Source: Symbiodinium kawagutii (Eukaryota > Sar > Dinophyceae > Suessiales > Symbiodiniaceae). From it: 64,000 nucleotides of DNA. Both the position numbers and the translations under genes were made by a program. The stretch's first letter is position 1, and every line of letters begins with the position of its first letter. The notes beneath the pieces were generated by a model, which did not search any database, had not been told where the DNA came from, and saw nothing but the letters and a program-made list of their open reading frames with translations. The stretch lies in contig VSDK01000501.1 in assembly GCA_009767595.1 (NCBI GenBank), positions 22,085 through 86,084 on the forward strand. The letters are read 5' to 3'. Below are positions 49,093-60,141 of this stretch, piece after piece.

Positions 49093-52000
49093 GTTTCGCT
49101 GCCTGAAGACACAAAATTTTCCGCATTATCATCCTTTCGGGATTTTCGTGGACCCTTACTGGCACTGATGCGACGTTTGGCATCTCTCAAATCGGAATCG
49201 CAAACCTTCAATTTCTCCTTCTGTCGTTCGATGAATTCATCAAACTCAGATGGAACTATAGCTGATGCGGCTGTGTCTAGCTGGGTCTCGATCTCACAAT
49301 GCGCATTGTTCAGCAGATCCGAGTAGGACTCCAGGCTTTTGACCTTGACATGAAATCAGGTCATTTTTTAAAAACTACCAAAAGCCTTGCGCCTTCAACC
49401 CCAAAAATATCTAATACCCCGGGTGGGACTCGAACCCACGCCTCCACCATACATTAAAATCATGTACCTGCATGGGGCGTCATAGCCACTAGACTACCGG
49501 GGAATTGAAAAAAAGGTGTAAAATTATGTCGCCTGCAGATCTGTGCTTTCAAGATCGAGAATTGAATCAAAGCTCGGGGATTGAAAATCGAGGACTGAAG
49601 ATTGAAGATCGAGGATTGGAAATGAAATATGAGATATCGAATATGAAGGGTCACAGATCGAGGATCACAATATCTCGCAATTATTGATGATTGAAAACCG
49701 AGGAATCGAAAATCGAGGATTTGAAAATCGAGGATTTGAAAACCGATGAATCAAACATCGAGGATTCAAAAATTGAGGATTTGAAACTCAAAAATCGAGG
49801 ATTTGAAAATCGAGGATTTGAAAACCGAGGAATCAAACATCGAGGATTCAAAAATCGAGGATTAAAAAATCGAGGATTCGAAAATCGAGGATTTGAAAAC
49901 CGAAGATTATTAAATCAATGGTTGGAAAATCGATGGTTGGAAAATATCGAGGATTCAAGATCGAGGATCAAAAATCAAGTAGGACATCCAAAAATAGAGA
50001 TCGAGTCAAATCAAGATTAAGGATTGACATATCGAAGATTCAGGATCCGTGAATCTTGCGCATCAGGAGAAGGTTGAGGTCAAATCAAACTTCATTTTTC
50101 AGCCCAATCTTTTATCAAATAAATTACCAGCTCCAAAGATGGAAGGTGCATATCGTAAGCCAGAAAAAAAACGCCCGACCAGAAAGTCAACACTTCCAAA
50201 TCACAACCCAGAACATACAACTCAAAACCGAACCTCCAGTTTCACAAACACTGTCCAATTTCCGAACCATATGCGATCACTGGGAATCGATATTGGAACC
50301 CAAGCAAGAGATTAGAGATTGAGCTAACTCTGAAACACAATCACTGACTTCAAACAGCAATTCGCAACTGCATTGCGAAGCCACCAGCTCTGTGCAATTC
50401 CGAAGCTTCAACTCTTTAATCTCGTCAAGGGCTGCAGGCACACCGTTGATCAAGCCCTTCACCCTGAGTTGCTAGCATGGACGGCATTTTTTTTGTAAGC
50501 GAGCAAAGGTGCTGTGAGGATTTCGAAGAAAATATCTAAATATCGAAAAACAACGATGACTAAATTTGCTGAAGCTATGCTGAAACGAGAAAATCAAGCT
50601 GCTTTTTTTCAAGCATTTTCATGTTGGCCATGGCCATGTCTTGAGGGCTTTTCTCTTTCTTTGGCTTCTTTGATTTGATTTGCCCTGTCTGCATATCTAG
50701 GAGAGCCATCGAATCGAAGCTTCCGATTTGTTTGGCAACCACTTGTTTGCTTTCCTTGTCACGCACTCTTCCACCCAAGCTTGCCTCAGTGACCCCGAAA
50801 TGATCTGAACTTACAGATTGGTTTGACAACTATGTCTTGTGCAACCTAGATTCGGATGTACTGGCGTTGCGGCCATTGATGTGGTCTTCAACCACTTCTT
50901 TCAGCACTTTGTACATTCTTGCTTTTGCGCAATTTGGCGCCTGCGTTGGGCGCGACTGAGGTTCGCATTCTGTCCCCCCAACCTGGAGGAGTTCGTTGTG
51001 ATCCAGGCCTGTGGGTGCGGAATTCCTTTCTGACCTGGAAGTTGTGGGAAGATGACTGGCTTTGATGTTGACTTGTGATTCCGCTTCTAGCCAAGAGAGA
51101 CAGCAACAGTGATTAGTCTGTGCAGATTCGAGATAATTTCGCAGAACCATCTCGGCGAAAAAATTAAGTCATGACTTCGCAAAACAGCCGATATAATTTG
51201 GCAGACTCCGAGAGTGATGAACAGAAACCAGAGCGCACAGAACCCATAGAAACAATCAAAGCAAAGAAACTTATGATGAATTTTATGATTCGGAATTCTC
51301 TATAGTTCTTGACCAAGTGACCTTTGATGAGCTCTGCGATGAAGTCTTTTGCATCTTTCGTTCTCCCGTACTGTTTCTCCAATTGCAGCAAGGAAACCTC
51401 ACAAGCAAAGTTGCGCCTAGTGATCAAGTTATAAATTGACGTTAACGTAGCGACTTCCCCTTAAATGAGTGAAGGTACCGTTGTGTAGCGGTCCTTCCGC
51501 TCCTCATTGGCATAAGTGGTGTATTTCTCCTCGATCTCCACACTTGATAAATCTGGATTGAGCATCCAAGCCTTCAACATTCCAAACCTGCAAGAGGGAG
51601 ATGGAAAGCGAAGCAAGACGGAAAGCGAAGCGATACCCTGATCCGAAAACAACAGGATGCGAAGCACCAATTGGTTGATGCAATTTGAAACATATTTTGA
51701 ACGAATAGCCAAGTAGCCGTTCTTGGTCAGAACACATCTTGTACTTTGCTGTAAGCGCAGGATTTGCTTGTCGGGCTACGGCTCTACCTAAACCTGCATA
51801 CTGTCTCTTTCTCTCGGCAGAATCCATGTCACTTGGGCGGGTCATATTAGCAATGGCGTTCTTAGTTTCTTGATTCAGCTCTGTCATTCGTCTTGTTCTT
51901 CTAGTGGGAGCACTGGAAGTTGAGGGTCTGGCAGAACGTTCACTTTGACCATCAAATGTTAGCGATCGTGATAGGCCCTGGGACAACATCTCCAGAGACT

Positions 52001-54335
52001 CCAAGGTGCCCTGCTTCTCCATGTTCTTCAAGGGATCCTTGGAAGGTTCCAAGTCAAAAAAGGTTCGGTCACTGAAATCAAAAAAGTTGATTTATCGGCC
52101 TGTGGCTCCTTTGTGTTGTCTTTGCTCATTCTCAGTCTCTCCTCCTCTCCTCGCTGTGGACTCTCCTCCCTTTTCTTGAGCACTAGGTCTTCTGTACCTT
52201 CAACCTCGTCGTCCTTAGCTGCCCACACTTCGCAAATATGCTCTTCCAGCGGTTGCCCCTCTAAGCTCTCATCATCGCTTTCTTTTGCCGCTTTCGATTT
52301 CTCGTTTGTGTCTTTCTCTTTGCTCCCTTCGGCTTTGCCTGGATTGCTTTCTTTTTCCTTCTCTTTTGGCTTTGTCTTCGCATCTTCGCCAGCTTTCTGG
52401 TCTTCTTCGCAATCCTTGCTCATTGCTTCCCTCTCATCTGGCTCGCTATGCGAATCTTTGCCACCATCCTCCGAGCTTCCTTCGCTTTCGTCATCCTTGC
52501 TATGCTTGTCATCTTCTGGCCTTGTCTCCGAATCCTCCTTGTTTTCCTCGCCTTCGCCGTCCTTACTCCTTTTGTTCTCTCTCTTGGCATTTTCGCTAGT
52601 GTTGGCTTTGCCATCCTGGCTCCTCTCTCTCTTCTTTTCTGGCCTCTTCCTTGCGTCTTCGCCGGTCTTCTCCTTCCTTCCTTTCTCCTCGCCATCCTTG
52701 CTCCTATTTATCTCGCTTCTCTCTTTGTGAGCCTTCCCTTTGCTCTCGGCACTGCCAGCCTTCTGTCGATTCTTTCGCAAAAGTTCCTCGCATTGCCTTC
52801 TGAGTTCCTTGTCAGTCCTAGACAATTCCTTGTCCTTCTTATTGACTTTGCCGTCATCTCTGTCCTTCTCCTTTGCTGCCTCGGTCTTCGAAACTCTGGG
52901 TTCCTTCTCCTTGTGTTCGTGCGGCGTTTCTTTGTCTGATGTCTTTGTTTTCAACGACTCTAAATCGACAATCGGAACACCTTTGGTCTGCTTGTAGGAA
53001 TGGTAGGGTTGACCATCGATCATCAGCAATCTTCCACCTTTTGCCTCACCCTCCTCCTCTTTCCTTCTTTTGGCTTTGCCATCCTCGCTCCTCTCAGCCT
53101 TCTCACCTTTACCAGGCTCAACTTTTCTTTTTTTGACAGAGCCAGGCTCCTCTTTCCTTCCTTTCGCTTTGTCATCCTTGCTCTTCTCACTCTCTGCTGG
53201 CTTGGTCTTCGCATCTTTGCCAGGCTCCTCTTTCTTTTCTTTCGCCTTGTCATCCTTTCTCTTCTCACTCTCTTTTGGCTTGGTCTTCGCATCTTTGCCG
53301 GGCTCCTCTTTCCTTCCTTTCGCTTTGTCATCCTTGCTCTTCTCACTCTCTGCTGGCTTGGTCTTCGCATCTTTGCCAGGCTCCTCTTTCTTTTCTTTCG
53401 CCTTGTCATCCTTTCTCTTCTCACTCTCTTTTGGCTTGGTCTTCGCATCTTTGCCGGGCTCCTCTTTCCTTCCTTTCGCTTTGTCATCCTTGCTCTTCTC
53501 ACTCTCTGCTGGCTTGGTCTTCGCATCTTTGCCAGGCTCCTCTTTCTTTTCTTTCGCCTTGTCATCCTTTCTCTTCTCACTCTCTTTTGGCTTGGTCTTC
53601 GCATCTTTGCCGGGCTCCTCTTTCCTTCCTTTCGCTTTGTCATCCTTGCTCTTCTCACTCTCTGCTGGCGTGGTCTTCGCATCTTTGCCAGGCTCCTCTT
53701 TCCTTCCTTTCGCTTTGTCATCCTTGCTCTTCTCACTCTCTTTTGGCTGGCTCTTCGCATCTTTCCTAGGCTCGTCTTTTCTTCCTTTGGCTTCGTCTTT
53801 CCTTTCTTTGGCTCTGTCATCCTTGGTCTTATCATCTTTCCTCACCTCCTCCTCGGTTTCCGTCTCCATGACCACGGTCCTCTCCTTACTTGTTCCTGGC
53901 TGGGCAATCCCATCTTTGCTGGTATTGCTTTCCTTCTCTTTGTCATTTCTTTTCTTTTTCCGAGACTCCTGTTCCTTAGTCATCGAAGCTTTGTCAACAT
54001 CTCGGCTGCTTCCAGCGGCTTCGCCGCCCTTGCTTTTTTTTCGCATCTCTTTTGGCTTAGCATTCGCATCATTACCGGGGTCTTCCTTGCTTCCTTTGCT
54101 AGCCTTGTTCCTCTCTTTCATCCCTTCTGCCTTGGCCTTCACATCCTGATCACTTCCTTTGGCTTTATCCTTGTTCTTGTCTGTTGGTTTGGTGTTTGGC
54201 GGTGCGTCTGGCGTTCTCCACTTTGCTTTCTTTGAGCTCTTCTCCAAGTGCTTGTGATGGTTGGTCTCATCCTGTTTCTTTCTTTTTCTAGCAGCCTCCT
54301 TAGCCACCTTCGATTTTGGAAGAACAAAAAACAAA
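49093..54335 (-). CDS. Multi-exon Lys/Glu-rich repeat protein of a dinoflagellate-specific family
   Basis: Exons on the minus strand are: about 54313 (after a pyrimidine tract and CGAAG) to about 52100, a Lys/Glu/Asp-rich exon with tandem 26-residue repeats; about 52073-51718 (TELNQETKNAIANMTRPSDM, KYKMCSDQER); 51587-51479 (FGMLKAWMLNPDLSSVEIEE); 51398-about 51322 (VSLLQLEKQYGRTKDAKDFI); about 51093-50834; about 50790-50575 or beyond; about 50462-50290; and 49360-49093 (CEIETQLDTAASAIVPSEFD), ending in a stop. Phase is preserved across the junctions at 51718/51587 (a GC donor), 51479/51398 and 51322/51093. The SDQERFGMLKAW...SSVEIEE module is one I recall from numerous dinoflagellate hypothetical proteins. 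Its function is unknown. The join between the long repeat exon and the next one is unresolved. The composition suggests a nuclear, nucleic-acid-associated protein, which is inference only. Confidence 0.65.
49415..49503 (-). tRNA. tRNA-like gene with insert in the anticodon arm
   Basis: The 89-nt minus-strand sequence has an A box (TAGTCTAGTGG), a B box (GGTTCGAGTCC), a T arm with a perfect 5-bp stem (GTGGG/CCCAC) and an acceptor stem CCCCGG/CCGGGG with a U-U mismatch at the first pair. A T5 run follows at 49407-49403 and fits a Pol III terminator. The anticodon region is about 16 nt too long, as with an intron or an atypical arm, so the anticodon cannot be fixed; GCA (Cys) is one possibility. 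It could also be a tRNA-derived SINE head. It lies in an intron of the minus-strand gene. Confidence 0.6.
49540..50045. repeat. Degenerate 15-bp repeat field (ATCGAGGATTTGAAA)
   Basis: About 25-30 imperfect copies of a 15-base unit, with ATCGAGGATTYGAAA as its centre, cover roughly 500 bases directly beside the tRNA-like gene. Since 15 is divisible by three, the plus strand shows a repeated five-residue peptide (IEDLK or RGFEN) that is probably not a protein. The field lies in an intron of the minus-strand gene. Confidence 0.85.
53155..53790 (-). repeat. 78-bp coding repeat with 156-bp higher-order period
   Basis: Eight or so copies of a 26-residue unit alternate between two versions, one starting KGRKEEPGKDAKTKP and the other KEKKEEPGKDAKTKP, with KESEKRKDDKA or AESEKSKDDKA tails. 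The alternation gives a near-identical 156-bp DNA period, pointing to expansion of a two-unit block. It lies inside the first long exon of the 49-54 kb gene and stays in frame. Confidence 0.9.
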
Positions 54336-54639
54336 CACAAGTTTGTTTGGGACTGTTTCCGCAAAACAGGCCTCTGCCATTTCGTTGTCCGCCTGAAGCA
54401 TGGGTTCCGTATGGTTCCGTTTGTGAATTGTTGATATGGTTGATATTAGACTCGATAATTCACGACTCTCTGTTGTACCAAGCCTCGGAATCAGGCAGGT
54501 TGCCCATCAAAATTTAAACTGTTCAAACCCGATCGATCTGGAGCCAAGATTGGTTAACAAAAGCTCGAGCAGGGTGAAATCACACATATCGAGGAAAAAA
54601 AGCAAATGTCGAATTTCACCAAAAACCGACACGTTTTGA

Positions 54640-54765
54640 CACGTTTTGACACGTTTCATAGTGACACCCCTTAGGCTAAGGGGTGGCATAGTGACACCCT
54701 TTAGCATAAAGGGGCTGCACAGTGACACCCCTCAAACGCCACCCGACACGCTGTGACACGGTTCT
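54640..54765. repeat. Hairpin cluster: CACCCCTTAGGCTAAGGGGTG and relatives
   Basis: 54665-54685 is a 10-bp perfect inverted repeat around one base. The next unit (from about 54693) is a second, imperfect hairpin (CCCTTTAGCATAAAGGG), and a third GACACCCCTC follows. GACACGTTTT repeats precede them at 54625-54660. The cluster lies just upstream (minus strand) of the repeat-protein gene. Confidence 0.85.
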
Positions 54766-55689
54766 GACACGTTCTCAACGCTTGGTTGGCGATAGAAGTT
54801 GTGAGATGTGTGCAAAATCGAAATTTTCTGCATCAGGAGCCACCGGATATCGAAGTTGGGGAAATCGTTTCCACAGTTGGGGAACTCAGAATGTATGACT
54901 CCAGCTGCGGAACGTTGACAGAAATATCAAAGCACAGCATCGAAGTCGAAGATTCAAGGATTCAAACTAGAATATACTAGAATTGCTTTTCACTTCTTAT
55001 TCAACATTCCGCTAAATTACGAATTTACTGATGCTCTGGCTGCTTGGGTTTATTCAGCTTCGCCATCAAATCTTCACTGATCAGGTCACATTTGCAATCT
55101 CGAGATATTGCAGCCAATGCTGATTTGTCACTCCTTGGCTGAAAGCGGTTGATGGAATGATCGGCAATCATGTTGCGATTTCGATTATTGCAAACTGATT
55201 TCAACACATGTTTGAAACGTTAGAGGGGTTCACTGGCTGTAGCAAAGGCACTCCTCCAGATATGGGTGCCACATGGTCAGCCAACACGATGCACATATGA
55301 CTTCACAGCCGATAATCCGAAGCTGACGCTGACGACGACGTCGGCGACGGCTCCGATCTGCTTCAAGTTCGAGTTTGTGATCCATAGCTCTGATGCTGTC
55401 AGTGTCTAACCCTTACACTAACCCAGCCTAACCCTGATAGAGCCTCAAGATTCACACGTGGGAAGCCAACTATAACATGTGAGTGCTCACGCTGAACATG
55501 TTTTGCTTTGTCAAGAATCGTCAGTTTACACATATTTTTTTCTACGCTTTACCCCAGCGCAGTCTATGGTTTCCAAACTCAGCATCGTGAGGAGGACTGG
55601 CTCCAGAAGTCAGAACTCAAAGTCTTGATTTCCAAACTACGATTTTTTAATGTTCTTGCGAATACTTGCCCAATGTGTGAGGTTTGGTC

Positions 55690-56150
55690 TCACCGCCTAA
55701 GTCTCCCCCACCATGCTTTTGACCTGCCCTTTAGGAGGTCATCTAGGGCCCCCAAATCGTCCTCGCCCTCATAGCCATCAAGATTGCACTCGTCTGGCTG
55801 AGGTCGTGGGCCCCGCACTTCCATCAAGGCTGCGATTGCGAGGCCAAACTCATATGGATACGCGCCACTTTTGACCAGAGCTTTCTTCAGACCAGCCTCA
55901 GGATATCCCAGGTTGAATTTAGCATTGGAATTCATTTTGGCAGAAAGTGATGTTATGAACCTATTGGTAACCTGGTAGTCTTGACCATGAGCAGTCCTTC
56001 AAAAACCAAACAAGGCACCACAGCAACGCTTCCATCTTTCTTCAGTGTCTTTTTGACAAGGACAACCTTGCCATCAGATGTTTCCTTCCTGGCAAAGTAT
56101 TGACAGCCATGGGAACAAAAATGCGAAGTCCACATGAGATCAACCATGAT
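55690..56150 (-). CDS. Two exon-like blocks of an unassigned minus-strand gene
   Basis: 56150-about 55972 encodes HFCSHGCQYFARKETSDGKV and VLVKKTLKKDGSVAVVP, ending at CCAG before GT on the minus strand. 55935-about 55702 encodes KFNLGYPEAGLKKALVKSGA and an acidic end (DGYEGEDDLGALDDLL). They could be 5' exons of the gene at 54.3-49.1 kb or a separate gene. No family is recognised; the phase between the two blocks does not fit the simplest junction. Confidence 0.45.
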
Positions 56151-56159
56151 GTTTTGATC

Positions 56160-57520
56160 AGCTGTTCAAAGTGTCCTTGCGAGAGCTTGCTTCAAAAGCT
56201 TCCAACTCAAGGCCCGGCGCAAAGAACATAAAAGCGGCAAAGTTCCCCACAGCCTGAGATACAGATTCAAAGAATATGTTTCAATAAAAGTTTCATTGCT
56301 ATTTGAAATCGTATTTGCGAAAGCGATGCAGCAAAGGGACACTGTCATTTTTAGAGTTGGCGCACCATACGCAGCCATCGGAAAGGACACGCGCCTTTCC
56401 AGCGGTTGAATGAACACGTGAATTGGTTGATGGAAAATCGAAACATAAAAGAATAATTCTATGGCATTTACATATGGATCATTTGGGCAACCAACTTTCG
56501 AAACCACCACAGCAACTGCGAGATATCAACAGTTCTTGACAATGAGTACCTACAGGAATGAAATCCAACGAGACCAGCCTGGCTCGGCAATAGTTCAGCA
56601 GCCGACGGACAGGACGCCACATCCAGAGAACCTTGGTACCAACATTGTCAGCAATTATTAGCCCCCGATCGCAGAAGGAGTGCTCACAACTGGCAGGGTG
56701 TTAAAATGATCGGAAATCTTTGTCCCAAAGTGTGAGAAATGAAAATCCCGTAAACATAATAAGTCCCCGACGCTCGTCAAGGGTTGTTCGATGACGAAAT
56801 GCACACCACGTTGATGCGCGTAGTATATCCTCAGAATTTCACACAGGATTTTCTGCTCTCACTGTAAGTATTAAAAGTCAACGTGAAAAACGTAACCATT
56901 GGAGCAAGTCACACGTAAAGGAGACGCATCATCAGAACATTTGCCAGTTTCACAGCTGCAAACTCTCCCCCCTCCGGATTCCACCACGAACGTTGGGTGG
57001 TGCCTTGAGACCTCAGACAAGAACTATTCATCGAACCTGGCTTGTATACTATGAACAGTTCAAGGCAACTCAATATTGCAATCAAAGAGCAAGAATATCC
57101 AGCTACTGCAGGGTGGTGCAAGGAACAATAGCCCGCCCCTGCGGAGATTTCTCACCTTCAAAGCGAGTGCGCTTAACAAAGGCAGAGCAACACAAAAAAA
57201 ACGAAAAGCAAAAAGCCGTACGCAGGATGCAAACTGTACGCATGACCTCATGACCTATAACCAACTGAGGCTACCACAGCAGCGAGAAGTGTGATAAATC
57301 CGGTTGTGCGTAGCAGGTTGTGATTGGCGGAGTAGCGGACCTCCGACAATCGAAGAATCTATTTCAAAAAATCTAGATTCCAAGAATCAATATTCGCAGA
57401 ACCGAAGAATCAAGAATCGAATAGCAAAAGAATCAGGAATCAGGAGCATCTAATCCAGAATTCAAATTCCAAGAATCAAGACTCACAGAGCCAAAGAATG
57501 AAGAATTGAATCACCAAGGG
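56160..57520. other. No confident gene
   Basis: A minus-strand open stretch of 114 codons at 56510-56166 has no motif. From about 57340 the sequence contains loose repeats of CAAGAATC-type words. Confidence 0.4.
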
Positions 57521-57524
57521 TAAA

Positions 57525-57870
57525 GAAAGATTCAAACACTCTCAGAACTAAAAAATCGAAGTCACAAAACTAAATGATAGTGCGAGAATCTATGACTCCA
57601 CGGTGCCATTGAGACATGACTAGACTGGGAACTCAAAATTTAGATCAAGAAGCATCGAAAGATTTCGTTGCGTAGCCACAATTGCGCAAGGCACCAAAGG
57701 CACAGAAAGATTCAAACACTATCAGAACTTAAAATCGAAGTCACAAAACTGAATGATAATGCGAGAATCTATGATTCCACGGTGCCACTGAGAAATGATT
57801 AGACTGGGAGCTCAAAAATTGAGATCAAGAAGCATCAAAAGACTTCGTTGCGTAGCCGCAATTGCGCAGT
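57525..57870. repeat. 180-bp tandem duplication
   Basis: A segment starting GAAAGATTCAAACACT at 57525 recurs at 57705 with about 90 percent identity by eye, including AATCGAAGTCACAAAACT and CGTTGCGTAGCC near the ends. It is non-coding as far as I can see. Confidence 0.9.
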
Positions 57871-58624
57871 GCCCTCGATAAGTGGCCCTCGCCAGCGCAA
57901 ACCTCTACCTTAGGCAAATTTAGCCAATGAAGCGCGGAACGTTGACGCACAAACCATGATGAAAATCAAAGGGCTGGGGGAAGGAAGGACCCAAGACAAG
58001 TTGCAGCATCAAGAGCCTGACATTCAGGCACGGTAGGGATCTGACACAGGAAAAATAAGACCGGCAGCAAGTTGGCCGGCCTCATGTCACCTGGTTTACG
58101 ATGAAAGCAGTTTGAGCCAGCAGACTTCCAAACAAACCGTACACATCAGCTTGTGGATGCATGGGATCGTCTCACTCAGCCTGCTTTGCGAGGCAGCTGT
58201 GCCACATTGAGTTCAACTGGGCTAAGGCAGCTGCGAATCATTTGTCGCTTGTTTCTAACTCGATCATGTGACACCCCAGGGTCCAGCTGTGCTTCAAAAG
58301 CCAAAGCTTTTCAACATAGGAAGCGGATTTTGCAAAGCACATACTACTTAATATACTTGGAAGGCTTTTGTTTTCCTAAAATATCCGAGAGCAGCATATC
58401 GCTAGTCCCTGCCTGCTTGTGTCACGGGCCAGTGTTCGGCTCTGATTGGATTAAATGCTCAAAATTTGCGCACTCTCACCGGATCAAATGTTATGGTTCG
58501 GTGCTGCGCGGGGAAAATTCACTTTAATCTCAAGCCTTCTCAGCAATCGGGAAACACCTTTGTTCGACTTGTTGAAGCTGGTTCCTTAAGTTTGAAACTT
58601 GAGATTCAGAAGAAAGGATAGCCT
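57871..58624. other. No recognisable gene
   Basis: A plus-strand open stretch at 58153-58527 lacks motifs or splice support; probably intergenic or 3' flanking sequence of the minus-strand gene to the right. Confidence 0.4.
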
Positions 58625-59640
58625 CTACTTTTTACCCTTCTTGTCACCCTTCTTCTTAGTCCGAGTCGTACTCTTAGCCTTAGCCTTAGCCTTAGCCTTG
58701 GCTTTCGCCTTACTCTTAGGTTGTCCTACCTTTGGAGCCTTGCTCCTGTCAGGGTTAGATTGCCTGGAAGTCGCCCTCTTGAGTCTTTCGGACATGATCC
58801 TGAGCAGTGAAAGCTCGATCTCGATGCGCTCTGGACCATGATCTAATTTGCATTGGCAGGATTTCACATGTTAGATAGTGATTTTAATTTCAATATTTAC
58901 GTGGTGAAACCAGATACGAGCCTTGCCCGCGCGGCTTTGACTCGCTTTTCCGGATCAGAAAACCCCTCCTCTTCAGCCTGCTTCCTTGGTTCAGATTGAA
59001 GAGATGAAAGTTGCATTGCACACTTGATTTTTTTCGATTCGGGTAGGAAGTTGGCCAAAAGGGGCTAAAATCAAACCAAGTTTCAACACATAACGCTGCC
59101 GTCCCTGGGGGTTGATATAGACCTGGTAGAGATTGCCCTTGTACTTGCCGATTTTTCTTTCTCTCACTTCCACAACCCATCCGTCCTGCAAGGACAACTT
59201 TTCGACCACGACGTATTGCCTTAGATCTAGCGACCTACCTAGAAAAAAAATAAAACATATGTACTTTTCGAAATTCGAACATCAAGCTTTGACCATGATA
59301 CATCCTTGGTTCTTTGTCCTTCCTGGCACTTGCCAGCTCTAATTGCTTTGATGGTACAGGTACACGTCCACATGCATGTTTCAACGCCAGCTGCTGAACC
59401 TGACTGATAGTGACCTGACACCGGGAGTCAGCGTAGTCAACAAAGTCCTCAAATTTCACCTCCTTGAGAAAGGTTCTGACCTGGCAGGAAAGTAAAGGGA
59501 ATCAACACATGTCTCTGAGACTTGGCCACTGCATTGGGTGATTCCGCTTGGTGCGCAGGTGTGACAAGTTCGGGCCTTCTGCTTCTTGCTGGTCTCGGCC
59601 GAGGCTGGGTCGGAGTTGGGCGAGTACTTTGCCGGAGAAC
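58625..59640 (-). CDS. MBD-like domain protein with Lys/Ala-rich tail
   Basis: Minus-strand exons are: about 59640-59500 (Ser/Pro- and Cys-containing frame, SAETSKKQKARTCHTC); 59478-about 59290 after CCAG (FLKEVKFEDFVDYADSR, ISQVQQLALKHACG); about 59223-59070 (LQDGWVVEVRERKIGKYKG, YQVYINPQGRQRYV); about 58990-58920 (AEEEGFSDPEKRVKAARARL); and about 58845-58625, ending SKAKAKAKAKAKAK and KKGDKKGKK before a stop. The third exon resembles the methyl-CpG-binding (MBD/TAM) fold: a Gly-Trp start, a basic strand-loop and a YxxxxGxxxR strand. This suggests DNA or chromatin binding; the basic tail would support that. The first exon and the start codon are uncertain. Confidence 0.55.
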
Positions 59641-60141
59641 CTCACACGATATGCGCATAAAAGAGAATGCTAACTGGCGCGCACGATTCAATCGAATCCT
59701 TGCACAGCCATACTTGAACATTTCGAGAAAATCCAGATAGAACCAGAGGAATCTTGGAGCCTTGTTGCCTCGCCATGCCAATTGCTACCATGAAGAATTA
59801 TGAGTGTGCCAAAATCACACATACAAATGCGAATGCGTGAGAACGGGTCATTTCCGCCATCAAGCTGGGGTGGAAAAAAGCATAGGTTCGGAATCGGTCA
59901 GCCCTCACCTGTCATTTGTTCACAGTGTGAAAACTCAACAAGGCTTGAAGGTCAGATTGCAAAACATGATCACATGTCACACCGAGCCGTAAAGTATACA
60001 GCAAGCAGCCTGTTCTGCTTCGTTTCGGCGGGGGTTCAGTAGAAGGAGCAGCATCGCCATCAGGAGCCTATGTGGACAGCAGGGATGTAGCGGGATGAGA
60101 ATTGGCCCAAACAATGATTGAATTGAGAAACGATAACTAAA

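Noticed and set aside
49691-50020. Plus-strand 109-codon frame with IEDLK and RGFEN repeats
   Set aside because: Comes from the 15-bp repeat field, lies in an intron of an opposite-strand gene, and has no unique sequence.
49540-50045. CRISPR-like array
   Set aside because: Units are contiguous and degenerate with no unique spacers, and the genome is eukaryotic.
53000-54235. Long plus-strand open frames (411, 359 and 164 codons) opposite the Lys/Glu-rich exon
   Set aside because: They are antisense shadows of repetitive codons; the Leu/Ser/Phe-rich products are what a Lys/Glu repeat gives on the other strand, and splice and family evidence support the minus strand.
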